This document shows, one piece after another, positions 6,554 to 12,313 of a stretch of 22,201 nt of DNA. The stretch is from a virus. Each line of letters starts with the position of its first letter. Position 1 is the stretch's first letter. The stretch lies in IMG/VR virus record IMGVR_UViG_3300046820_000223, positions 1 through 22,201 of that record; one strand, given 5' to 3'. A program made the translations under genes and the position numbers. Under the pieces are notes generated by a model that did not search any database, had not been told where the DNA came from, and saw only the letters and a list, made by a program, of their open reading frames with translations.

Positions 6554-7657
6554 TTAGAATGCTCCTAGCAAAATTGTTTCTTCATTGAAGCGACCATTCG
6601 GTGTCGCTGGTTTAGTTTTTAGAGCTTTCACTGCATTATTCAATGCACGCTTACCAAGAGACAACCCCTTGAAGAATTCCTCTGGCTTGCGTAGTGTCCA
6701 CTGCTTGGATTCTTTGATGTCGATACCGATAATGGTAGTTCCCTTAACAGATACAGTCGTTCCATTCTCACCTTTATACACACCAATACGGCGATACTTG
6801 GTATTATAGAACCAAACCTCAGTAGATCCAATAATGTTCGTCAATGCTACAGATTTAAGACCAAGTTCGGCGAACTCACGTTGGAACTTCATCTTAGAAA
6901 CTGCCTTAGTAGGTGTAACTTCTTTACGCTTACGAGGTGCACGATTAGCCTTGGCAGACTGAACCTGTTGTTGACAATCAGCGATGATACCATCGACAAA
7001 CTCAGCAAATTTCTTTAGCTCACGTTTACTGAAGTTTGAATAACCTTCAACCAGCTGATCATCATCACCAGCAATCGCTTCATGCAACTCTTTAGACAAA
7101 TCGACATAGAATTCTCCGATGCGTTTTGCGATGGGAGCTGCAACCTGATTGGCAGCAAGATAATTTTTAGTTGAGAAGTCAGATTTTTTATTGATAGTAA
7201 AGTCATCAAGAGCACCCTCGATCTCACCAGCAAGTTCGTGTGCCTTTTCTTCCATACGATCTTGAATGGAAACTGTAGGAGTAGTATCAACTACAACATC
7301 GACTTTCTTTTTCTTGAAAGACTTGTTTGACAGTTCTGTGATTTTGTTTTCCATCCACTGCTCATCACGAACATCCAAATATTGCTCACGCATTTTGAGA
7401 CGACAAATTACACCTAGTTGTCTAACATCCCAATCAGGTGCTTCGTTGAAGTGCGAGACCAATGCTTTACGATTAGTCTTTGTTAGATACGAATTGACCC
7501 AGCTACGTTTAACTTTGTCTTCTTCGTTGTTGTTATACCAACACAATGCCTTAGACAAGGAACATTGGTAGTCTTCGATACTGGTCTCGGGTTCATCACC
7601 CTTACCAGCTTTAAGGATTGCGTGTGCTTTTGCGTTACGTTTTGCAGTATTACTCAT
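6554..7657 (-). CDS. Conserved phage protein of unknown function, 367 aa
   Basis: The ATG at 7657 has a strong GGAGG site 10 bases ahead and the consensus promoter at 7686-7714, so high early expression is likely. The N-terminal 110 residues are helical with an aromatic SLSKALCWYNN segment. A basic KKKK patch near 115-120 and an Arg/Lys-rich APRKRK stretch near 245 connect to a C-terminal domain with beta character (VWFYNTKYRRIGVYK, about 285-300) ending in basic helices. The composition suggests binding to nucleic acid. I recall similar proteins in marine T4-like phages but no assigned role. It heads the operon with RNase H, which is consistent with a replication or recombination function, though nothing in the sequence proves it. 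Confidence 0.75.
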   Translation of the reverse strand: MSNTAKRNAKAHAILKAGKGDEPETSIEDYQCSLSKALCWYNNNEEDKVKRSWVNSYLTKTNRKALVSHFNEAPDWDVRQLGVICRLKMREQYLDVRDEQWMENKITELSNKSFKKKKVDVVVDTTPTVSIQDRMEEKAHELAGEIEGALDDFTINKKSDFSTKNYLAANQVAAPIAKRIGEFYVDLSKELHEAIAGDDDQLVEGYSNFSKRELKKFAEFVDGIIADCQQQVQSAKANRAPRKRKEVTPTKAVSKMKFQREFAELGLKSVALTNIIGSTEVWFYNTKYRRIGVYKGENGTTVSVKGTTIIGIDIKESKQWTLRKPEEFFKGLSLGKRALNNAVKALKTKPATPNGRFNEETILLGAF

Positions 7658-7685
7658 AGGTTTTCAACCTCCATTTAATAATATA

Positions 7686-7714
7686 ATTATACCCTATTAT
7701 TGAATATTTGTCAA
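7686..7714 (-). promoter_or_regulatory. Consensus sigma70 promoter for the 367-aa protein/RNase H operon
   Basis: The minus strand reads TTGACA (7714-7709), 17 bases, then TATAAT (7691-7686). Both boxes are perfect. The -35 lies inside the last codons of the alpha/beta hydrolase gene. The bases around the -10 match those of the promoter at 4962-4990. Confidence 0.9.
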
Positions 7715-8524
7715 GCAGTATTTCACCATCTCTGCACGGGTCCTGCAAGACTGATTTTCCCACATGGAGAAGTGGGTGGACTCTGGAATGATTACTTCTT
7801 GTAAGTCTGTAAAGACCTTTCTAAACTCAGCATAACCACCAGTTGTAGACTCGTAGTCGTATTCCCCTATGATTGATAGAATAGGAGGGATTCTATCAGG
7901 AGAAAACCCATGGTTCCTACGCATTACCCAGTAATTATTGATATCATAAACAACCTGAGCAGGAACTTTCCATTCAGATTTACCTATGGTAGATAAGATT
8001 CTCTCTTCCCATCCATCAATTCTATTTGGTTTTGGTATTAATTTGTCACTTATTTTAGCAAGTCGCTCAGTCTTTAATTTTTGAATATCAGTATTGAATT
8101 CAGCGTCATGGATAACAAACCACTTCCTATCATTTTTCAATGCTGGGCTGTGGATGATAACTTTATTGAAATAACTTTGAGATGCAATTAATGCTGGGGC
8201 AGTTGTAGTTGAGAATCCAAAAATTGTTTTAGATTCATATTGTTTGCTTATATTAGAAACTACACTGTGTATTTGATCAGCGTAGGTAACTCTATCGTAT
8301 GGATAAAAGTATTTACTATTACCATAACCAACAGGGTCAAATAAAACTACATCAATACCAGCTTCTAAAAAATATTGACTGTGTGTTTTACCATCTGGTA
8401 ATTGAAAATCCCAGAACGCACGTGGTGATAAAGATTGCCCAGGAAGTAAAAACAGTAGATGTTTGTTTTTCTCTGATGAGTAAATCTTTACGAAACATTC
8501 GCCTATATGTTGTTCTGTAACCAT
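7697..8524 (-). CDS. Alpha/beta hydrolase, 275 aa
   Basis: A full alpha/beta hydrolase layout is visible. An N-terminal strand and oxyanion region reads LLFLLPGQSLSP (23-34). The strand FDPVGYGNS (62-70) is typical of the strand-4 region. The nucleophile elbow GFSTT carries S105, an acid lies at D223 in IIGEYDY, and the catalytic H251 is in ESTHFSMW. Substrates may be esters, amides or thioesters and cannot be predicted. There is no signal peptide, so it is cytoplasmic. Its first 22 bases overlap the end of the aminotransferase gene, so it is translationally coupled to it. The second hydrolase of this three-gene island (9315-9935) is not a close copy. Confidence 0.82.
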   Translation of the reverse strand: MVTEQHIGECFVKIYSSEKNKHLLFLLPGQSLSPRAFWDFQLPDGKTHSQYFLEAGIDVVLFDPVGYGNSKYFYPYDRVTYADQIHSVVSNISKQYESKTIFGFSTTTAPALIASQSYFNKVIIHSPALKNDRKWFVIHDAEFNTDIQKLKTERLAKISDKLIPKPNRIDGWEERILSTIGKSEWKVPAQVVYDINNYWVMRRNHGFSPDRIPPILSIIGEYDYESTTGGYAEFRKVFTDLQEVIIPESTHFSMWENQSCRTRAEMVKYCLTNIQ

Positions 8525-9318
8525 GTTAATAGTTCATTTTCATTAAAGTATTTACCCTCAAAACATTTAACTTTAATTACATTACCAGCAGTAGATGTTA
8601 AGAACATAGCATCACACGTGTCCATATCATCAATTGATATCGCCGACCAATTAAATTTAATGTTATTTTTATCGCAAAGATTAGCAACCATACCCATGAC
8701 TGTTCCATCTAGCCTGTTATGTTTTGGCGCATAAACTTGATTGTTTTTAATTATCGCTACGTTAAATCCTGGACCTTCAGTTAAAAATCCACGATAATCT
8801 AATAGAACGGCAGTATCATATCCGCGATCAATAGCTTCCCACTGAGCCATGCTTAAATCATTCCACGAAAAGTTCTTCATAGTTTGATCTATTGCAGTAT
8901 TTCTACGTTGTTTAGATAAACACACCGTAGCTGCATTTTCTACATTAAATCCATAGTAGGGTTTAACATACGCAAAAACATTGGTTGCACAGTTGACTAG
9001 ATCTCTTGGGTTGCCAGAAATTGGAACACCTCTGGTGACACCTACCCAGAGTAACAATTCGGTTTTGGGTGCTTGTGCGATTAGTGTTTGAAACACAATG
9101 TCTAGATCATCGAGCCTTGGTAACGGTAAACGCCAACCCTCACAACTACGTGCGAATCTATCCATATGTGCCTGATAGTTTTCAATCTCTCCATTGATGT
9201 CGACTTTCATAACATCATAGGTAGCATCACAATGAATTAAACCAAGATCAAGAACTGATACAGTTAAATCTTGTATCTTACAATATCTACCATTTTTCCA
9301 TGCTGGGTAATTATTCAT
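8503..9318 (-). CDS. Class IV PLP aminotransferase / lyase (IlvE, D-amino-acid aminotransferase or PabC type)
   Basis: 271 residues, close to the family's usual 270-310. The PLP lysine is K148 in DQTMKNFSWNDLS, matching the family's K-x(3)-YLxN motif in diverged form. The downstream signature GYDTAVLLDYRGFLTEG (167-182) has E181, the Glu that contacts the pyridine nitrogen, followed by the N of FNVAIIKNNQVYAP. RLDGTVMGM replaces the common LPGITR. An internal VTRGVP also fits. It lacks features that would separate branched-chain aminotransferase, D-alanine aminotransferase and aminodeoxychorismate lyase. It overlaps both neighbouring alpha/beta hydrolases (4 and 22 bases), so the three products probably act in one short pathway. 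This is an auxiliary metabolic gene. Confidence 0.85.
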   Translation of the reverse strand: MNNYPAWKNGRYCKIQDLTVSVLDLGLIHCDATYDVMKVDINGEIENYQAHMDRFARSCEGWRLPLPRLDDLDIVFQTLIAQAPKTELLLWVGVTRGVPISGNPRDLVNCATNVFAYVKPYYGFNVENAATVCLSKQRRNTAIDQTMKNFSWNDLSMAQWEAIDRGYDTAVLLDYRGFLTEGPGFNVAIIKNNQVYAPKHNRLDGTVMGMVANLCDKNNIKFNWSAISIDDMDTCDAMFLTSTAGNVIKVKCFEGKYFNENELLTWLQNNI

Positions 9319-9935
9319 TTTATAAAATCCGATATAGCTTTAGCAGCTGTAAATCTAGCTGGTTCTAACATAATATAATGTGAAGAGTTTGGTATAACAA
9401 CTTCAACTTTATTACGCACCGCTCTGAAACATTTACCATTATCTAACATAAGACTGTTTTTAGTTTTTCCATATTCAGAAAACAAAAATAATGTTTTTTG
9501 CTTTAATGGTTTGACTAAAGAAAAATCAAGTGTAGAACTAACTGCATGATTTTTATTTGCTATGTCAGCGTCAAAGAATTTATTAGCAGTATCAATGTCT
9601 TCTATGTATTTTTGCTGAGAGTGATCAACTATTGATTGTGGATCTAAAAGAATAACTCCCTTGGTGTTTTGACGTGTAAGAGCTAAGAAACATCCTAAAC
9701 TATAACCCATTACATAATCAACATCTATGTCAAGACATGCATTATATACATCTATAAAAGTTTCGTCTTTTTCATAATCAATAGCATATGTCTCAATACC
9801 ATGAGAATTTAATAAAGACTCAAAGTTATCTTCTAAAAATACAGAGCCGAACATGGTTTCATATTTCCATGTGGCTCCCATAAAATATAGAAGACTGGCT
9901 CTGGAATTATTCGGCTTTTTGTGGTGTATTCGCAC
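9315..9935 (-). CDS. Alpha/beta hydrolase-like protein, 206 aa
   Basis: I prefer the GTG at 9935 because the first core strand (ASLLYFMGATW) would be lost with the ATG at 9881. An AGAAG site lies ahead of the GTG. The nucleophile elbow is MGYSLGC with S79, and a histidine is in NSSHYIML (H186). The acidic residue may be E154 in LFSEYGK or another nearby carboxylate. At 206 residues it is a compact serine hydrolase lacking a large cap, of the size of esterase/YqiA-like or thioesterase-like proteins. It overlaps dsbA by 29 bases and the aminotransferase by ATGA. It acts in the cytoplasm on an unknown substrate, presumably with its two neighbours. Confidence 0.72.
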   Translation of the reverse strand: MRIHHKKPNNSRASLLYFMGATWKYETMFGSVFLEDNFESLLNSHGIETYAIDYEKDETFIDVYNACLDIDVDYVMGYSLGCFLALTRQNTKGVILLDPQSIVDHSQQKYIEDIDTANKFFDADIANKNHAVSSTLDFSLVKPLKQKTLFLFSEYGKTKNSLMLDNGKCFRAVRNKVEVVIPNSSHYIMLEPARFTAAKAISDFIK

Positions 9936-10179
9936 TGGTCACTTCTTCGTACATCTCAACGAATTCTTCATGTTCAGCAACAGCCTGTGATAGATTCTGT
10001 TTATGATAAACTTTTGCCATCTTATTAACTGTCTTACGTGAGATTTGATAATTATCAGAAACATCTTTAACGATGTCTTTAATCAAGTCACGCTCTGCTT
10101 CGATACGTGTCATTGAATTGCTAATCTCTCGAATAGCACCGAAAACCTTTTTACGATCTTCTACTGAACTAATACTCAT
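9907..10179 (-). CDS. dsbA: DsbA-like dsDNA-binding, late transcription accessory protein
   Basis: 90 residues, basic to acidic helical protein. The middle and end (RDLIKDIVKDVSDNYQISRKTVNKMAKVYHKQ split over 46-61, then EEFVEMYEEV near 72-81) match the pattern of T4 DsbA (89 residues), where a helical DNA-binding section ends in YHK-N followed by an acidic VELY helix. T4 DsbA binds double-stranded DNA near late promoters and assists late transcription. It is unrelated to the disulfide oxidoreductase of the same name. In T4 it lies close to rnh. Here the two are separated by a metabolic island and other genes. Start chosen at ATG 10179. Confidence 0.8.
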   Translation of the reverse strand: MSISSVEDRKKVFGAIREISNSMTRIEAERDLIKDIVKDVSDNYQISRKTVNKMAKVYHKQNLSQAVAEHEEFVEMYEEVTSANTPQKAE

Positions 10180-10182
10180 AAT

Positions 10183-10389
10183 TTAATCTTTCTTATTTGA
10201 AACTGTTGCACGAAACAAACCAGTCAAAACAACAGCAGCTAGCCATGTCTCGAATGTGTATGCAATTGCGAGGGAAGGGAATAAAACATTTAGTGCTCAG
10301 ATATAGGCTAGTGGAAATAGCAAGAAAATAACAATAACTGCCACAACAACACCAATTAAACCAGCACTTTTAAACAAACTCATTAACAT
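10183..10389 (-). pseudogene. Small membrane protein gene interrupted by an in-frame UGA
   Basis: From the ATG at 10389 (GGAG site about 7 bases ahead) the frame runs 30 codons to a TGA at 10297-10299, then continues open for 37 more codons to a TAA at 10183. The first half is a TM helix (GVVVAVIVIFLLFPLAYI). The second half reads ALNVLFPSLAIAYTFETW then a second hydrophobic helix. As I recall related phage proteins, the residue at the stop is Trp, so a single TGG to TGA change explains it. Both halves keep membrane-protein composition, which argues that the stop is recent, a sequencing error, or read through. The 30-residue product alone would be a one-TM peptide. The gene lies between dsbA and the SH3-like gene with 2-3 bases on each side. 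Confidence 0.6.
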
Positions 10390-10391
10390 AA

Positions 10392-10682
10392 TTAAACTCC
10401 ATCAACAGAAATTACAGACTCGAAACGGAAAGATCTCCATTCTTGTTTTTCTGTATCAAAGACCCGAACTGAGGATCCAGCAGTGCTGCTACTTTGCGTT
10501 TCGGTAGTACTCTTTGGTCGTTTGTCTTCTGGGATTTTCGACTCAACAAGAGTGCAGAGCATTTTTCTTTCTGTACCATCGGCTTTGGTAAAGTAGACAT
10601 TGACGATGTCAGTGCGCAATTTTTGAAAGACTGATTCTCTGAAGTCATTGTATTCCTTATCGCTGTTGAAAATTCGGGTCAT
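10392..10682 (-). CDS. SH3-like beta-barrel protein (DUF2693-like)
   Basis: 96 residues. The pattern of a strand (IVNVYFTKADGTERKMLCTLVESKIP, about 26-51), a polar Ser/Thr-rich loop, then VRVFDTEKQEWRSFRFESV (73-91) matches the small SH3-fold proteins of marine T4-like phages related to DUF2693. In these, a TKKDG-ER-M-CTL hairpin is followed by a strand ending in W-RSFR. Function is unknown; the fold is a compact barrel like that of nucleic-acid-binding proteins. The ATG at 10682 lies inside the end of the next upstream gene (26-base overlap). Family call is moderate. Confidence 0.72.
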   Translation of the reverse strand: MTRIFNSDKEYNDFRESVFQKLRTDIVNVYFTKADGTERKMLCTLVESKIPEDKRPKSTTETQSSSTAGSSVRVFDTEKQEWRSFRFESVISVDGV

Positions 10683-10905
10683 TTACAAATCTCTCTTTTA
10701 ATTCATTAAGTAGTGGCTCAAAAAAATCTTTAAACTCTTTGCTAGAGTAAAAAGTAGTGTATCCATTATCAGTAATAACTTTACCTGTAGATAGGTCTGT
10801 TAGTTTTTGTTTAATGGTTAATTCAATTATATCATAAGAATGCTCTTTAACCAAAAGAGTTTTATGTAAACCATCACGATATAATTCAGTTTGAAAATTC
10901 AGCAT
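10657..10905 (-). CDS. Small protein of unknown function, 82 aa
   Basis: I use the ATG at 10905, two codons inside a GTG at 10911, because AGGTG sits about 5 bases ahead of it. The 82-residue product has a beta-rich first half (NFQTELYRDGLHKTLLV) and a helical, acidic second half with FFEPLLNELKERF. No signal peptide or TM is seen. It overlaps the tiny basic gene upstream by 20 bases and the SH3-like gene downstream by 26 bases. Not recognised. Confidence 0.6.
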   Translation of the reverse strand: MLNFQTELYRDGLHKTLLVKEHSYDIIELTIKQKLTDLSTGKVITDNGYTTFYSSKEFKDFFEPLLNELKERFVNDPNFQQR

Positions 10906-11038
10906 AATCACCTTTCTTGTGTTTAACCTTGCGATTGAATTGCATCTTGGATTCTACAACACGCATGCGATACTTCGGTGTGCGTAGATCCTTGGCAACT
11001 AAATTCCTAGGTTTAATAGTATTATACTGCGTTTTCAT
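10886..11038 (-). CDS. Tiny very basic conserved phage protein, 50 aa
   Basis: An ATG at 11038 opens 50 codons ending TGA at 10886. The product starts MKTQYNTIKPRNLVAKDLRT and continues with PKYRMRVVESKMQFNRK, and is rich in Lys and Arg. I recall near-identical openings (KPRNLVAK-L-PK-R--V) among small unassigned proteins of marine T4-like phages. It probably binds nucleic acid or a basic-patch partner, but no function is known. It overlaps the next gene's start by 20 bases. The start has no obvious Shine-Dalgarno site. Confidence 0.65.
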   Translation of the reverse strand: MKTQYNTIKPRNLVAKDLRTPKYRMRVVESKMQFNRKVKHKKGDYAEFSN

Positions 11039-11049
11039 TTTATTGTCAA

Positions 11050-11199
11050 TTATTCTTTAACTTTTGTTAATTTAGCACGTGATTCAGAATACTCAGCGTC
11101 AATCATCATACGCTTGTATGAGTTTCTAAACTCGCTCGGCATAGAAGCAAGAACACGCTTGGTGCTCTTACTCAATCTAAAATTCTTATCAGTTTTCAT
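11050..11199 (-). CDS. Tiny basic conserved phage protein, 49 aa
   Basis: An ATG at 11199 gives 49 residues to a TAA at 11050. The product begins MKTDKNFRLSKSTKRVLASM and includes FRNSYKRMMIDAE. The KNFRLSK-TK opening and YKRMMI-A segment match a small family I recall from T4-like marine phages. It is helical and basic with no TM. Its start overlaps the end of the phosphatase gene by 11 bases, and it lies 11 bases before the next tiny gene, so it is part of the same operon. Confidence 0.65.
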   Translation of the reverse strand: MKTDKNFRLSKSTKRVLASMPSEFRNSYKRMMIDAEYSESRAKLTKVKE

Positions 11200-11608
11200 A
11201 GGTAAATCCAAGTTCTTTCATTAGTTTATGTTTAACACGGAGATTCGGCTGACGATACCTTTCGGTGGCAGTAAATCCCATCATAGTAGCTACTTCAACA
11301 ACAGCACCACTACGGCAAATTCCAGCATGACAGTGCACAATTACATTCATACTATTTGCCAGAGCTTTATTTAGTAGTTGCACAATTTGAGTTGCTTGTT
11401 CGTCGCTAATCATAGCTTCTTCTGGGAAACTATCACCATCTTCTGCATCAAGAAACTCAAAACAGTGAACTTCTTTGTAAGTTCTTTTCGTTGGACAGAA
11501 CTCAGTAGCAGGATCTTGAATGCGAATCAGCATGACATTCTCTCCAAGGTCACTATGATGACCAAGGTGAATATCACTCATACTTACATTTTCAATCCAA
11601 CGAATCAT
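11189..11608 (-). CDS. Dual-specificity/tyrosine phosphatase-like protein
   Basis: 139 residues from the ATG at 11608; a TTG codon just before it is not needed because GGAG sits 8 bases ahead of the ATG. The cysteine-phosphatase P-loop VHCHAGICRSGA places the nucleophile C93 and R99 in the C-x5-R-S motif. Acidic residues in FLDAEDGDSFP (52-62) may supply the general acid. The protein is small for the family (about 140-170 residues) and has no membrane part, so it acts in the cytoplasm on phosphoproteins, phospholipid headgroups or nucleotides. Related phosphatase-like genes occur in cyanophages. It overlaps the MazG-like gene by 17 bases. Confidence 0.82.
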   Translation of the reverse strand: MIRWIENVSMSDIHLGHHSDLGENVMLIRIQDPATEFCPTKRTYKEVHCFEFLDAEDGDSFPEEAMISDEQATQIVQLLNKALANSMNVIVHCHAGICRSGAVVEVATMMGFTATERYRQPNLRVKHKLMKELGFTYEN

Positions 11609-11867
11609 CAATACTACTCCAAGTTTTTAATTTAATTTTCTTTGCACCAGCTGCAAGAGAAACAATACCCCAATCAATCAAACCACGTTCTGACATCATT
11701 TGTAACATACACATCAGATCGCCGATTTCTTCTTCAAGTCTTTGTTTATTTGTTCGTTCATTGTGGACAGCATCCATACCAAAACGGAACACCTTACTAA
11801 TTGCTTGCGTAACTTCTGCACATTCTTCTTGTGCGATCAACATAATCTCACGTTCACTACTATTCAT
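11592..11867 (-). CDS. MazG-like nucleotide pyrophosphohydrolase
   Basis: 91 residues. The all-alpha NTP pyrophosphatase motif is visible as EECAE (E14, E15, E18) in helix 1 and EEEIGD (E46, E47, D50) in a later helix, the usual EExxE...ExxD Mg2+ site. Length fits single-domain MazG-like or dUTPase-like proteins. Likely substrates are non-canonical NTPs or (p)ppGpp-related nucleotides; phage MazG is often thought to alter host starvation signalling or clean the dNTP pool. Its ATG at 11867 overlaps the upstream stop by one base (TAATG), and it overlaps the phosphatase gene downstream. Confidence 0.85.
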   Translation of the reverse strand: MNSSEREIMLIAQEECAEVTQAISKVFRFGMDAVHNERTNKQRLEEEIGDLMCMLQMMSERGLIDWGIVSLAAGAKKIKLKTWSSIDDSLD

Positions 11868-12043
11868 TAATATTCCCCATAATCATAGCTATCTTGGTTT
11901 TGCTTCTCTAGCTCGTAGCGTTCTTCAATCGCATACTCAGCCCACTCAATAGGAACATTAAGAGTTGCTGCAATAAATTTAGCACTCATACCCTGTTCAA
12001 CCAACTCTTGTATTTCAAAAACAATTCTACTCATATTACTCAT
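11867..12043 (-). CDS. Small helix-turn-helix-like protein, 58 aa
   Basis: I start at the ATG at 12043, which has GGAG about 8 bases ahead; the reading from 12067 has no such site. The product, MSNMSRIVFEIQELVEQGMS then AKFIAATLNVPIEWAEYAIE, looks like a short DNA-binding motif: a helix, a turn through LNVP, then a second helix. The C-terminal 15 residues are acidic and tyrosine-rich. It could be a small transcription regulator or an anti-factor. It starts inside the end of the one-TM gene (8-base overlap) and ends on the MazG-like ATG. Confidence 0.6.
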   Translation of the reverse strand: MSNMSRIVFEIQELVEQGMSAKFIAATLNVPIEWAEYAIEERYELEKQNQDSYDYGEY

Positions 12044-12194
12044 ACTTTTCTCCAAGGGAATTGGCACCAGAAGCCATAATCAAAAGACCAACGATAGCTA
12101 CGCTCAATAAAGTCATTAAAGGAGCATCTGGGTTGGCATCAAGACCACCGACAGAACCGAACACAATCAAAAATCCAACAATAAAACGAATCAT
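12036..12194 (-). CDS. Small membrane protein, 52 aa
   Basis: An ATG at 12194 preceded by AAGGA opens 52 codons to TAA at 12036. The product MIRFIVGFLIVFGSVGGLDA then SVAIVGLLIMASG contains two hydrophobic stretches separated by a short polar loop with DANPDAP. Proteins with the MIRFIVGF--V-GAVGGLD opening are common in T4-like cyanophages and pelagiphages. It is an inner-membrane protein of unknown role. It is the first gene after the promoter at 12225-12253. Confidence 0.72.
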   Translation of the reverse strand: MIRFIVGFLIVFGSVGGLDANPDAPLMTLLSVAIVGLLIMASGANSLGEKYE

Positions 12195-12224
12195 AATATA
12201 TCCTTAATCAACCCTTACACCGTA

Positions 12225-12253
12225 AGTATACTCCCATGTCAAATAAATGTCAA
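12225..12253 (-). promoter_or_regulatory. Sigma70 promoter (TTGACA-17-TATACT)
   Basis: The minus strand reads TTGACA (12253-12248), 17 bases, then TATACT (12230-12225), 31 bases ahead of the 52-aa membrane protein. The -35 is perfect and the -10 differs from consensus at one base. It sits directly after the terminator at 12268-12290 and starts the next operon. Confidence 0.85.
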
Positions 12254-12267
12254 CCCCTGCAAATGAA

Positions 12268-12290
12268 AGACCCTACTAACAGTAGGGTCT
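12268..12290 (-). terminator. Rho-independent terminator after the curli/cyclase operon
   Basis: AGACCCTAC (12268-12276) pairs perfectly with GTAGGGTCT (12282-12290) over a 5-base loop: a 9-bp, GC-rich stem. Reading on the minus strand it comes 24 bases after the cyclase stop and is followed by TTCATTT, giving a modest U-rich tail. It separates the cyclase operon from the promoter at 12225-12253. Confidence 0.8.
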
Positions 12291-12313
12291 TGTAAGTGGT
12301 TGTTTTTAGGGAG

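Noticed and set aside
10183-10299. A phage-wide UGA=Trp genetic code
   Set aside because: Several intact genes here stop at TGA (for example at 4436, 5012, 10886 and 20097) and Trp elsewhere is encoded by TGG.
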